Part shown: positions 13,431 through 26,555 of the stretch, one piece after another | Layout: every line of letters begins with the position of its first letter | Position numbering within the stretch: the stretch's first letter is position 1 | Assembly: GCA_030765055.1 (NCBI GenBank) | Contig: CM060950.1 | Location: forward strand, 270,015,581-270,079,580 | Direction of reading: 5' to 3' | DNA from: Mantis religiosa | Lineage: Eukaryota > Arthropoda > Insecta > Mantodea > Mantidae | DNA: 64,000 bases | The notes under the pieces: generated by a model | Seen by the model: the letters and a program-made list of their open reading frames with translations, nothing else | The model's database searches: none | What the model was told of the DNA's origin: nothing | Program-made: the position numbers and the translations under genes

Positions 13431-15288
13431 AACAAAGCTTGTTTTGGCGTAAAAAGTTCGTATTTTGCTATCTTCGCGTGAAAAGCTTATTTTCGCTTTT
13501 AATGCTGTTTTCACGCTAAAACTTGTTTTCCGCGAACAATTTACTTTGAGAATGAACATGGCATGTTAAGATAAATTTTAGCTCGCCGTTTAGTTCGTCC
13601 GCCTTTTGACGATAGAGGCTAGTGGTGAAGCTACGCTATCGTTTTAAACCAACGTTCACTTTTTCACTTCACTATGTCGTTTCCGTCTCGTTTAACCTCG
13701 GCAATCTTCTTTTGACCATGACGAATGCATTTCTTGTAAAATGCATGTTTAATGACCAAAACAGTCTTTATACGCAAAATTCATATCAGGGATGTCACAG
13801 GTCGCTGTTTTCACATTGACTCATTTTCCATAGATACCGGTTATGCAAAGAATGTGCTTTTACGCAAAATCCTCATTCCACTCGAAGTTTCTAAAACAAA
13901 GCTTGTTTTGAGTAAAAATCGATATTTTGGCCTAAAAAGTTCGTGTTTTGCTATCTTCGCGTAAAAAGCAGATTTTCGCTTTTTATACTGTCTCCACGCT
14001 AAAACTTCATACTTATTGTGCAGTATTATTTTTGCTTAAAATTGTCATTCAGAAGGATGTTTTAAACCAAAGTTCATTTTTTCACTTCACAATGTCATTT
14101 TCGTCTGGATTAACCTCGGTAATCTTCCTTTGACCATGACGAATGCATTTCTTGTAAAATGCATGTTTAATGAACAAAACAGTCTTTATACGCAAAATTC
14201 ATATCAGGGATGTCACAGGTCGCTGTTTTCACATTTACTCATTTTCCATAGATACCGGTTATGCAAAGAATGTGCTTTTACGCAAAATCCTCATTCCACT
14301 CGAAGTTTCTAAAACAAAGCTTGTTTTGAGTAAAAATCGATATTTTGGCCTAAAAAGTTCGTGTTTTGCTATCTTCGCGTAAAAAGCTGATTTTCGCTTT
14401 TTATGCTGTCTCCACGCTAAAACTTCATACTTATTGTGCAGTATTATTTTTGCTTAAAATTGTCATTCAGAAAGATGTTTTAAACCAAAGTTCATTTTTT
14501 CACTTCACAATGTCATTTTCGTCTGCTTTAACCTCGGTAATCTTCCTTTGACCATAAAGGCTATATTTGTGGTAAAAGATAAGTTTAATGAACAAAACTG
14601 TCCTTATGCGCAAAATTCATATCATGGATGTCACAGGTCGCTCGGTTCACATTAAAAATCATTTTCCATAGATTCCGGTTATGCAAAAAATGTACATTTA
14701 CGCAAAATCCTCATTCCACTCGAAGTTTCTAAAACAAAGCTTGTTTTGGCGTAAAAAGTTCGTATTTTGCTATCTTCGCGTGAAAAGCTTATTTTCGCTT
14801 TTTATGCTGTTTTCACGCTAAAACTTGTTTTCCGCGAACAATTTACTTTGAGAATGAACATGGCATGTTAAGATAAATTTTAGCTCGCCTTTTAGTTCGT
14901 CCGCCTTTTGACGATAGAGGCTAGTGGTGAAGATACGCTATCGTTTTAAACCAACGTTCACTTTTTCACTTCACAATGTCGTTTCCGTCTCGTTTAACCT
15001 CGGCAATCTTCTTTTGACCATGACGAATGCGTTTCTTGTAAAATGCATGTTTAATGAACAAAACAGTCTTTATACGCAAAATTCATATCATGGATGTCAC
15101 AGGTCGCTGTTTTCACGTTTACTCATTTTCCATAGATACCGGTTATGCAAAAAATGTACATTTACGCAAAATCCTCATTTCACTCGAAGTTTCTAAAACA
15201 AAGCTTCTTTTGGCGTAAAAAGTTCGTATTTTGCTATCTTCGCGTGAAAAGCTGATTTTCGCATTTTAGGCTGTTTTCACGCTAAAAC
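13430..15288 (+). repeat. Segmental duplication block, 5042-bp offset, right copy
   Basis: It begins inside the chimeric 466-bp monomer at 13286 and ends near 15288, where gctaaaacttcttttccgcg with gaattaatatcgc replaces the gaatgaacatgg form of the left copy. Both ends fall inside monomers. Confidence 0.82.
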
Positions 15289-18200
15289 TTCTTTTCCGCG
15301 AACAATTTACTTTGAGAATTAATATCGCATTTTAAGATATATTTCAGCTCGCCTTTTAGTTCGTCCGCCTTTTGACGATAGAGGCTAGTGGTGAAGATAC
15401 GCTATCGTTTTAAACCAACGTTCACTTTTTCACTTCACTATGTCGTTTCCGTCTCGTTTAACCTCGGCAATCTTCTTTTGACCATGACGAATGCATTTCT
15501 TGTAAAATGCATGTTTAATGAACAAAACAGTCTTTATACGCAAAATTCATATCAGGGATGTCACAGGTCGCTGTTTTCACATTGACTCATTTTCCATAGA
15601 TACCGGTTATGCAAAGAATGTGCTTTTACGCAAAATCCTCATTCCACTCGAAGTTTCTAAAACAAAGCTTGTTTTGAGTAAAAATCGATATTTTGGCCTA
15701 AAAAGTTCGTGTTTTGCTATCTTCGCGTAAAAAGCAGATTTTCGCTTTTTATGCTGTCTCCACGCTAAAACTTCATACTTATTGTGCAGTATTATTTTTG
15801 CTTAAAATTGTCATTCAGAAAGATGTTTTAAACCAAAGTTCATTTTTTCACTTCACAATGTCATTTTCGTCTGGTTTAACCTCGGTAATCTTCCTTTGAC
15901 CATAAAGGGTATATTTGTGGTAAAAGATAAGTTTAATGAACAAAACTGTCCTTATGCGCAAAATTCATATCATGGATGTCACAGGTCGCTCTGTTCACAT
16001 TAAAAGTCATTTTCCATAGATTCCGGTTATGCAAAAAATGTACATTTACGCAAAATCCTCATTCCACTCGAGGTTTCTAAAACAAAGCTTGTTTTGGCGT
16101 AAAAAGTTCGTATTTTGCTATCTTCGCGTGAAAAGCTTATTTTCGCTTTTTATGCTGTTTTCACGCTAAAACTTGTTTTCCGCGAACAATTTACTTTGAG
16201 AATGAACATGGCATGTTAAGATAAATTTTAGCTCGCCTTTTAGTTCGTCCGCCTTTTGACGATAGAGGCTAGTGGTGAAGATACGCTATCGTTTTAAACC
16301 AACGTTCACTTTTTCACTTCACAATGTCGTTTCCGTCTCGTTTAACCTCGGCAATCTTCTTTTGACCATGACGAATGCATTTCTTGTAAAATGCATGTTT
16401 AATGAACAAAACAGTCTTTATACGCAAAATTCATATCCTGGATGTCACAGGTCGCTGTTTTCACATTGACTCATTTTCCATAGATACCGGTTATGCAAAA
16501 AATGTATATTTACGCAAAATCCTCATTTCACTCGAAGTTTCTAAAACAAAGCTTCTTTTGGCGTAAAAAGTTCGTATTTTGCTATCTTCGCGTGAAAAGC
16601 TGATTTTCGCTTTTTAGGCTGTTTTCACGCTAAAACTTGTTTTCCGCGAACAATTTACTTTGAGAATGAACATGGCATGTTAAGATAAATTTTAGCTCGC
16701 CTTTTAGTTCGTCCGCCTTTTGACGATAGAGGCTAGTGGTGAAGATACGCTATCGTTTTAAACCAACGTTCACTTTTTCACTTCACAATGTCGTTTCCGT
16801 CTCGTTTAACCTCGGCAATCTTCTTTTGACCATGACGAATGCATTTCTTGTAAAATGCATGTTTAATGAACAAAACAGTCTTTATACGCAAAATTCATAT
16901 CAGGGATGTCACAGGTCGCTGTTTTCACATTGACACATTTTCCATAGATACGGGTTATGCAAAGAATGTGCTTTTACGCAAAATTCTCATTTCACTCGAA
17001 ATTTCTAAAACAAAGGTTGTTTTAAGTAAAAATCGATATTTTGGCCTAAAAAGTTCGAGTTTTGCTATCTTCGCGTAAAAAGCAGATTTTCGCTTTTCAT
17101 GCTGGCTTCACGCTAAAACTTCTTTTCCGCGAACAATTTACTTTGAGAATTAATATCGCATGTTAAGATATATTTCAGCTCGCCTTTTAGTTCGTCCGCC
17201 TTCATTTTGACGATAGAGGCTAGTTTTGAAGATACGCTATCGTTTTAAACCAAAGTTCATTTTTTCACTTCACAATGTTATTTTTGTCGCGTTTAACCTC
17301 GGCAATCTTCGTTTGACCATAAAGGCTATATTTGTTGTAAGATATAACTTTAATGAACAAAACTGTCCTTATGCGCAAAATTCATATCATGGATGTCACA
17401 GGTGGCTCTTTTCACATTAAAAGTCATTTTCCATGGATTCCGGTTATGCAAAAAAAGTACATTTACGCAAAATCCTCATTCCACTCGAAGTTTCTATAAC
17501 AAAGCTTGTTTTAACTGAAAATCGCTACTTTGGCGTAAAAAGTTCGTTTTTTGCTATCTTCGCGTAAAAATTTGATTTTCGCTTTTAAGGCTGTTTTCAC
17601 GCTAAAACTTCTTTTCCGCGAACAATTTACTTTGAGAATTATTATCGCATGTTATCGCTCGCCTTTTAGTTCGTCCGCCTTCCTTGTGACGATAGAGAAT
17701 AGTTGTGAAGATACGCTCTCGTTTTAAACTAAAGTTCCTTTTTTCACTTCACAATGTCATTTCCGTCTCGTTTAATCTCGGCAATTATCTTTTGACCATG
17801 ACGAATGCATTTCTTGTAAAATGCATGTTTAATGAACAAAACAGTCTTCATACGTAAAATTCATATCAGGGATGTCACAGGTCGCTGTCTTCACATTGAC
17901 TCATTTTCCATAGATACCGGTTATGCAAAGAATGTGCTTTTACGCACAATCCTCATTCCACTCGAAGTTTCTAAAACAAAGCTTGTTTTAAGTAAAAATC
18001 GATATTTTGGCCTAAAAAGTTCGTGTTTTGCTATCTTCGCGTAAAAAGCAGATTTTCGCTTTTTATGCTGTCTCCACGCTTAAACTTCATACTTATTGTG
18101 CAGTATTATTTTTGCTTAAAATTGTCATTCAGAAAGATGTTTTAAACCAAAGTTCATTTTTTCACTTCACAATGTCATTTTCGTCTGGTTTAACCTCGGC

Positions 18201-21200
18201 AATCTACCTTTGACCATAAAGGCTATATTCGTGGTAAAAGATAATTTTAATGAACAAAACTGTCCTGCGCAAAATTCATATCATGGATGTCACAGGTCGC
18301 TCTGTTCACATTAAAAGTTATTTTCCATAGATTCCGGTTATGCAAAAAATGTACATTTACGGAAAATCCTCATTTCACTCGAAGTTTCTAAAACAAAGCT
18401 TGTTTTGGCGTAAAAAGTTCGTATTTTGCTATCTTCGCGTGAAAAGCTTATTTTCGCTTTTTATGCTGTTTTCACGCTAAAACTTGTTTTCCGCGAACAA
18501 TTTACTTTGAGAATGAACATGGCATGTTAAGATAAATTTTAGCTCGCCTTTTAGTTCGTCCGCCTTTTGACGATAGAGGCTAGTGGTGAAGATACGGTAT
18601 CGTTTTAAACCAAAGTTCACTTTTTCACTTCACAATGTCATTTCCGTCTCATTTAACCTCGGCAATCTTCTTTTGACCATGACGAATGCATTTCTTGTAA
18701 AATGCATGTTTAGTGAACAAAACAGTCTTTATACGCAAAATTCATATCAGGGATGTCACAGGTCGCTGTTTTCACATTGACACATTTTCCATAGATACCG
18801 GTTATGCAAAGAATGTGCTTTTACGCAAAATCCTCATTCCACTCGAAATTTCTAAAACAAAGCTTGTTTTAAGTAAAAATCGATATTTTTGCCTAAAAAG
18901 TTCGATTTTTTGCTATCTTGGCGTAAAAAGCAGATTTTCGCTTTTCATGCTGTCTTCACGCTAAAACTTCTTTTCCGCGAACAATTTACTTTGACAATTA
19001 ATATCGCATGTTAAGATATATTTCAGCTCGCCTTTTAGTTCGTCCGCCTTTTGACGATAGAGGCTAGTGGTGAAGATACGCTAACGTTTTAAACCAACGT
19101 TCACTTTTTCACTTCACTATGTCGTTTCCGTCTCGTTTAACCTCGGCAATCTTCTTTTGACCATGACGAATGCATTTCTTGTAAAATGCATGTTTAATGA
19201 ACAAAACAGTCTTTATACGCAAAATTCATATCAGGGATGTCACAGGTCGCTGTTTTCACATTGACTCATTTTCCATAGATACCGGTTATGCAAAGAATGT
19301 GCTTTTACGCAAAATCCTCATTCCACTCGAAGTTTCTAAAACAAAGCTTGTTTTGAGTAAAAATCGATATTTTGGCCTAAAAAGTTCGTGTTTTGCTATC
19401 TTCGCGTAAAAAGCAGATTTTCGCTTTTTATGCTGTCTCCACGCTAAAACTTCATACTTATTGTGCAGTATTATTTTTGCTTAAAATTGTCATTCAGAAA
19501 GATGTTTTAAACCAAAGTTCATTTTTTCACTTCACAATGTCATTTTCGTCTGGTTTAACCTCGGTAATCTTCCTTTGACCATAAAGGCTATATTTGTGGT
19601 AAAAGATAAGTTTAATGAACAAAACTGTCCTTATGCGCAAAATTCATATCATGGATGTCACAGGTCGCTCTGTTCACATTAAAAGTCATTTTCCATAGAT
19701 TCCGGTTATGCAAAAAATGTACATTTACGCAAAATCCTCATTCCACTCGAGGTTTCTAAAACAAAGCTTGTTTTGGCGTAAAAAGTTCGTATTTTGCTAT
19801 CTTCGCGTGAAAAGCTTATTTTCGCTTTTTATGCTGTTTTCACGCTAAAACTTGTTTTCCGCGAACAATTTACTTTGAGAATGAACATGGCATGTTAAGA
19901 TAAATTTTAGCTCGCCTTTTAGTTCGTCTGCCTTTTGACGATAGAGGCTAGTGGTGAAGATACGCTATCGTTTTAAACCAACGTTCACTTTTTCACTTCA
20001 CAATGTCGTTTCCGTCTCGTTTAACCTCGGCAATCTTCTTTTGACCATGACGAATGCATTTCTTGTAAAATGCATGTTTAATGAACAAAACAGTCTTTAT
20101 ACGCAAAATTCATATCAGCGATGTCACAGGTCGCTGTTTTCACATTGACACATTTTCCATAGATACGGGTTATGCAAAGAATGTGCTTTTACGCAAAATC
20201 CTCATTTACTCGAAATTTCTAAAACAAAGCTTGTTTTAAGTAAAAATCGATATTTTGGCCTAAAAAGTTCGTGTTTTGCTATCTTCGCGTAAAAAGCAGA
20301 TTTTCGCTTTTTATGCTGTCTCCACGCTAAAACTTCATACTTATTGTGCAGTATTATTTATGCTTAAAATTGTCAATCAGAAAGATGTTTTAAACCAAAG
20401 TTCATTTTTTCACTTCACAATGTCATTTTCGTCTGGTTTAACCTCGGTAATCTTCCTTTGACCATAAAGGCTATATTTGTGGTAAAAGATAAGTTTAATG
20501 AACAAAACTGTCCTTATGCGCAAAATTCATATCATGGATGTCATAGGTCGCTCTGTTCACATTAAAAGTCATTTTCCATAGATTCCGGTTATGCAAAAAA
20601 TGTACATTTACGCAAAATCCTCATTCCACTCGAAGTTTCTAAAACAAAGCTTGTTTTGGCGTAAAAAGTTCGTATTTTGCTATCTTCGCGTGAAAAGCTT
20701 ATTTTCGCTTTTTATCCTGTTTTCACGCTAAAACTTGTTTTCCGCGAACAATTTACTTTGAGAATGAACATGGCATGTTAAGATAAATTTTAGCTCGCCT
20801 TTTAGTTCGTCCGCCTTTTGACGATAGAGGCTAGTGGTGAAGATACGCTATCGTTTTAAACCAACGTTCACTTTTTCACTTCACAATGTCATTTCCGTCT
20901 CGTTTAATCTCGGCAATTATCTTTTGACCATGACGAATGCATTTCTTGTAAAATGCATGTTTAATGAACAAAACAGTCTTTATACGTAAAATTCATATCA
21001 GGAATGTCACAGGTCGCTGTCTTCACATTGACTCATTTTCCATAGATACCGGTTATGCAAAGAATGTGCTTTTACGCAAAATCCTCATTCCACTCGAAGT
21101 TTCTAAAACAAAGCTTGTTTTAAGTAAAAATCGATATTTTGGCCTAAAAAGTTCGTGTTTTGCTATCTTCACGTAAAAAGCAGATTTTCGCTTTTTATGC

Positions 21201-22734
21201 TGTCTCCACGCTAAAACTTCATACTTATTGTGCAGTATTATTTTTGCTTAAAATTGTCATTCTGAAAGATGTTTTAAACCAAAGTTCATATTTTCACTTC
21301 ACAATGTGATTTTCGTCTGGTTTAACCTCGGCAATCTTCCTTTGACCATAAAGGCTATATTTGTGGGAAAAGATAATTTTAATGAACAAAACTGTCCTTA
21401 TGCGCAAAATTCATATCATGGATGTCACAGGTCGCTCTGTTCACATTAAAAGTCATTTTCCATAGATTCCGGTTATGCCAAAAATGTACATTTACGCAAA
21501 ATCCTCATTCCACTCGAAGTTTCTAAATCAAAGGTTGTTTTGGCGTAAAAAGTTCGTATATTACTATCTTCGGGTGAAAAGCTTATTTTCGCTTTTTATG
21601 CTGTTTTCACGCTAAAACTTGTTTTCCGCGAACAATTTACTTTGAGAATTATTATCGCATGTTAAGATATATATCAGCTCGCCTTTTAGTTCGTCCGCCT
21701 TCCTTGTGACGATAGAGACTAGTGGTAAAGATACACTCTCGTTTTAAACTAAAGTTCCTTTTTTCACTTCACAATGTCATTTCCGTCTCGTTTAATCTCG
21801 GCAATTATCTTTTGACCATGACGAATGAATTTCTTGTAAAATGCATGTTTAATGAACAAAACAGTCTTTATACGTAAAATTCATATCAGGGATGTCACAG
21901 GTCGCTGTTTTCACATTGACACATTTTCCATAGATACCGGTTATGCAAAGAATGTGCTTTTACGCAAAATCCTCATTCCACTCGAAATTTCTAAAACAAA
22001 GCTTGTTTTAAGTAAAAATCGATATTTTTGCCTAAAAAGTTCGTTTTTTTGCTATCTTCGCGTAAAAAGCAGATTTTCGCTTTTTATGCTGTCTCCACGC
22101 TAAAACTTCATACTTATTGTGCAGTATTTTTGCTTAAAATTGTCATTCAGAAAGATGTTTTAAACCAAAGTTCATTTTTTCACTTCACAATGTCATTTTC
22201 GTCTGGTTTAACCTCGGTAATCTTCCTTTGACCATAAAGGCTATATTTGTGGTAAAAGATAAGTTTAATGAACAAAACTGTCCTTATGCGCAAAATTCAT
22301 ATCATGGATGTCACAGGTCGCTGTTTTCACATTGACTCATTTTCCATAGATACCGGTTATGCAAAAAATGTATATTTACGCAAAATCCTCATTTCACTCG
22401 AAGTTTCTAAAACTAAGCTTCTTTTGGCGTAAAAAGTTCGTATTTTGCTATCTTCGCGTGAAAAGCTGATTTTCGCTTTTTATGCTGTTTTCACGCTAAA
22501 ACTTGTTTTCCGCGAACAATTTACTTTGAGAATGAACATGGCATGTTAAGATAAATTTTAGCTCGCCTTTTAGTTCGTCCGCCTTTTGACGATAGAGGCT
22601 AGTGGTGAAGATACGCTATCGTTTTAAACCAACGTTCACTTTTTCACTTCACAATGTCGTTTCCGTCTCGTTTAACCTCGGCAATCTTCTTTTGACCATG
22701 ACGAATGCATTTCTTGTAAAATGCATGTTTAATG

Positions 22735-25700
22735 AACAAAACAGTCTTTATACGCAAAATTCATATCAGGGATGTCACAGGTCGCTGTTTTCACATTGAC
22801 ACATTTTCCATAGATACGGGTTATGCAAAGAATGTGCTTTTACGCAAAATCCTCATTCCACTCGAAGTTTCTAAAACAAAGCTTGTTTTGAGTAAAAATC
22901 GATATTTTGGCCTAAAAAGTTCGTGTTTTGCTATCTTCGCGTAAAAAGCAGATTTTCGCTTTTTATGCTGTCTCCACGCTAAAACTTCATACTTATTGTG
23001 CAGTATTATTTTGCTTAAAATTGTCATTCAGAAAGATGTTTTAAACCAAAGTTCATTTTTTCACTTCACAATGTCATTTTCGTCTGGTTTAACCTCGGTA
23101 ATCTTCCTTTGACCATAAAGGCTATATTTGTGGTAAAAGATAAGTTTAATGAACAAAACTGTCCTTATGCGCAAAATTCATATCATGGATGTCACAGGTC
23201 GCTCTGTTCACATTAAAAGTCATTTTCCATAGATTCTGGTTATGCAAAAAATGTACATTTACGCAAAATCCTCATTCCACTCGAAGTTTCTAAAACAAAG
23301 CTTGTTTTGGCGTAAAAAGTTCGTATTTTGCTATCTTCGCGTGAAAAGCTTATTTTCGCTTTTTATCCTGTTTTCACGCTAAAACTTGTTTTCCGCGAAC
23401 AATTTACTTTGAGAATGAACATGGCATGTTAAGATAAATTTTAGCTCGCCTTTTAGTTCGTCCGCCTTTTGACGATAGAGGCTAGTGGTGAAGATACGCT
23501 ATCGTTTTAAACCAACGTTCACTTTTTCACTTCACAATGTTGTTTCCGTCTCGTTTAACCTCGGCAATCTTCTTTTGACCATGACGAATGCATTTCTTGT
23601 AAAATGCATGTTTAATGAACAAAACAGTCTTTATACGCAAAATTCATATCATGGATGTCACAGGTCGCTGTTTTCACATTGACTCATTTTCCATAGATAC
23701 CGGTTATGCAAAAAATGTACATTTACGCAAAATCCTCATTCCACTCGAAGTTTCTAAAACAAAGCTTGTTTTGGCGTAAAAAGTTCGTATTTTGCTATCT
23801 TCGCGTGAAAAGCTTATTTTCGCTTTTTATCCTGTTTTCACGCTAAAACTTGTTTTCCGCGAACAATTTACTTTGAGAATGAACATGGCATGTTAAGATA
23901 AATTTTAGCTCGCCTTTTAGTTCGTCCGCCTTTTGACGATAGAGGCTAGTGGTGAAGATACGCTATCGTTTTAAACCAACGTTCACTTTTTCACTTCACA
24001 ATGTTGTTTCCGTCTCGTTTAACCTCGGCAATCTTCTTTTGACCATGACGAATGCATTTCTTGTAAAATGCATGTTTAATGAACAAAACAGTCTTTATAT
24101 GCAAAATTCATATCAGGGATGTCACAGGTCGCTGTTTTCACATTGCCACATTTTCCATAGATAGCGGTTATGCAAAGAATGTGCTTCTACGCAAAATCCT
24201 CATTCCACTCGAAATTTCTAAAACAAAGCTTGTTTTAAGTAAAAATCGATATTTTTGCCTAAAAAGTTCGTTTTTTTGCTATCTTCAGCGTAAAAAGTAG
24301 ATTTTCGCTTTTCATGCTGTCTTCACGCTAAAACTTCTTTTCCGCGAACAATTTACTTTGAGAATTAATATCGCATGTTAAGATATATTTCAGCTCGCCT
24401 TTTAGTTCGTCCGCCTTCCTTTTGAGGATAGAGGCTAGTTTTGAAGATACGCTATCGTTTTAAACCAAAGTTCATTTTTTGACTTCACAATGTCATTTTC
24501 GTCGCTTTTAACCTCGGCAATCTTCGGTTGACCATAAAGGCTATATTTGTTGTAAGATATAACTTTAATGAACAAAACTGTCCTTATGCGCAAAATTCAT
24601 ATCATGGATGTCACAGGTCGCTGTTTTCACATTGACTCATTTTCCATAGATACCGGTTATGCAAAAAATGTACATTTACGCAAAATCCTCATTTCACTCG
24701 AAGTTTCTAAAACAAAGCTTCTTTTGGCGTAAAAAGTTCGTATTTTGCTATCTTCGCGTGAAAAGCTGATTTTCGCTTTTTATGCTGTTTTCACGCTAAA
24801 ACTTGTTTTCCGCGAACAATTTACTTTGAGAATGAACATGGCATGTTAAGATAAATTTTAGCTCGCCTTTTAGTTCGTCCGCCTTTTGACGATAGAGGCT
24901 AGTGGTGAAGATACGCTATCGTTTAAAACCAAAGTTCATTTTTTCACTTCACAATGTCATTTTCGTCGCTTTTAACCTCGGCAATCTTCGGTTGACCATA
25001 AAGGCTATATTTGTTGTAAGATATAACTTTAATGAACAAAACTGTCCTTATGCGCAAAATTCATATCATGGATGTCACAGGTCGCTGTTTTCACATTGAC
25101 TCATTTTCCATAGATACCGGTTATGCAAAAAATGTACATTTACGCAAAATCCTCATTTCACTCGAAGTTTCTAAAACAAAGCTTCTTTTGGCGTAAAAAG
25201 TTCGTATTTTGCTATCTTCGCGTGAAAAGCTGATTTTCGCTTTTTATGCTGTTTTCACGCTAAAACTTCTTTTCCGCGAACAATTTACTTTGAGAATGAA
25301 CATGGCATGTTAAGATAAATTTTAGCTCGCCTTTTAGTTCGTCCGCCTTTTGACGATAGAGGCTAGTGGTGAAGATACGCTATCGTTTTAAACCAACGTT
25401 CACTTTTTCACTTCACAATGTCGTTTCCGTCTCGTTTAACCTCGGCAATCTTCTTTTGACCATGACGAATGCATTTCTTGTAAAATGCATCTTTAATGAA
25501 CAAAACAGTCTTTATACGCAAAATTCATATCAGGGATGTCACAAGTCGCTGTTTTCACATTGACACATTTTCCATAGATACCGGTTATGCAAAGAATGTG
25601 CTTTTACGCAAAATCCTCATTCCACTCGAAATTTCTAAAACAATGCTTGTTTTAAGTAAAAATTGCTACTTTGGCGTAAAAAGTTCGATTTTTGCTATCT

Positions 25701-26555
25701 TCGCGTAAAAAGCTTATTTTCGCTTTTTATGCTGTTTTCACGCTAAAACTTGTTTTCCGCGAACAATTTACTTTGAGAATGAACATGGCATGTTAAGATA
25801 AATTTTAGCTCGCCTTTTAGTTCGTCCGCCTTTTGACGATAGAGGCTAGTGGTGAAGATACGCTATCGTTTTAAACCAACGTTCACTTTTTCACTTCACA
25901 ATGTCGTTTCCGTCTCGTTTAACCTCGGCAATCTTCTTTAGACCATGACGAATGCATTTCTTGTAAAATGCATGTTTAATGAACAAAACAGTCTTTATAC
26001 GCAAAATTCATATCAGGGATGTCACAGGTCGCTGTTTTCACATTGACACATTTTCCATAGATACCGGTTTTGCAAAGAATGTGCTTTTACGCAAATTCCT
26101 CATTCCACTCGAAATTTCTAAAACAAAGCTTGTTTTAAGTAAAAATCGATATTTTGGCCTAAAAAGTTCGTTTTTTTGCTATCTTCGCGTAAAAAGCAGA
26201 TTTTCGCTTTTTATGCTGTCTCCACGCTAAAACTTCATACTTATTGTGCAGTATTATTTTTGCTTAAAATTGTCATTCAGAAAGATGTTTTAAACCAAAG
26301 TTCATTTTTTCACTTCACAATGTCGTTTCCGTCTCGTTTAACCTCGGCATTCTTCTTTTGACCATGACGAATGCATTTCTTGTAAAATGCATGTTTAATG
26401 AACAAAACAGTCTTTATACGCAAAATTCATATCAGGGATGTCACAGGTCGCTGTTTTCACATTTACTCATTTTACATAGATACCGGTTATGCAAAGAATG
26501 TGCTTTTACGCAAAATCCTCATTCCACTCGAAGTTTCTAAAACAAAGCTTGTTTT
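22735..26555 (+). repeat. 3.8-kb duplication block, 9205-bp offset, left copy
   Basis: Eight successive landmarks repeat at exactly 9205 bp: 22732, 23615, 24079, 25032, 25496, 25979, 26176 and 26398 against 31937, 32820, 33284, 34237, 34701, 35184, 35381 and 35603. Shared private variants include ttcagcgtaaaaagtag, ttctttagacc and accggttttgc. The right end is near 26555, where gagtaaaaatcgacat meets aagtaaaaatcgatat in the other copy. Confidence 0.9.

Larger units (their letters stand above)
10011..22731 (+). repeat. Array segment 2: monomer starts and duplication blocks
   Basis: Monomer starts: 10011, 10475, 10962, 11451, 11869, 12335, 12799, 13286, 13752, 14170, 14588, 15054, 15518, 15936, 16402, 16866, 17353, 17832, 18250, 18713, 19197, 19615, 20081, 20498, 20964, 21382, 21852, 22268. 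The monomer starting at 18713 has gtgaac in place of atgaac. The 479-bp spacing from 17353 to 17832 reflects a small deletion near 17654, where the run cgcatgtta passes directly to tcgctcgcc and loses about ten bases found in sister copies near 7632 and 11260. Offsets seen inside this segment are 2324, 5042, 4067 (about 12.2-13.4 kb against 16.27-17.5 kb) and 3679 (about 15.4-16.4 kb against 19.1-20.1 kb). Confidence 0.92.
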
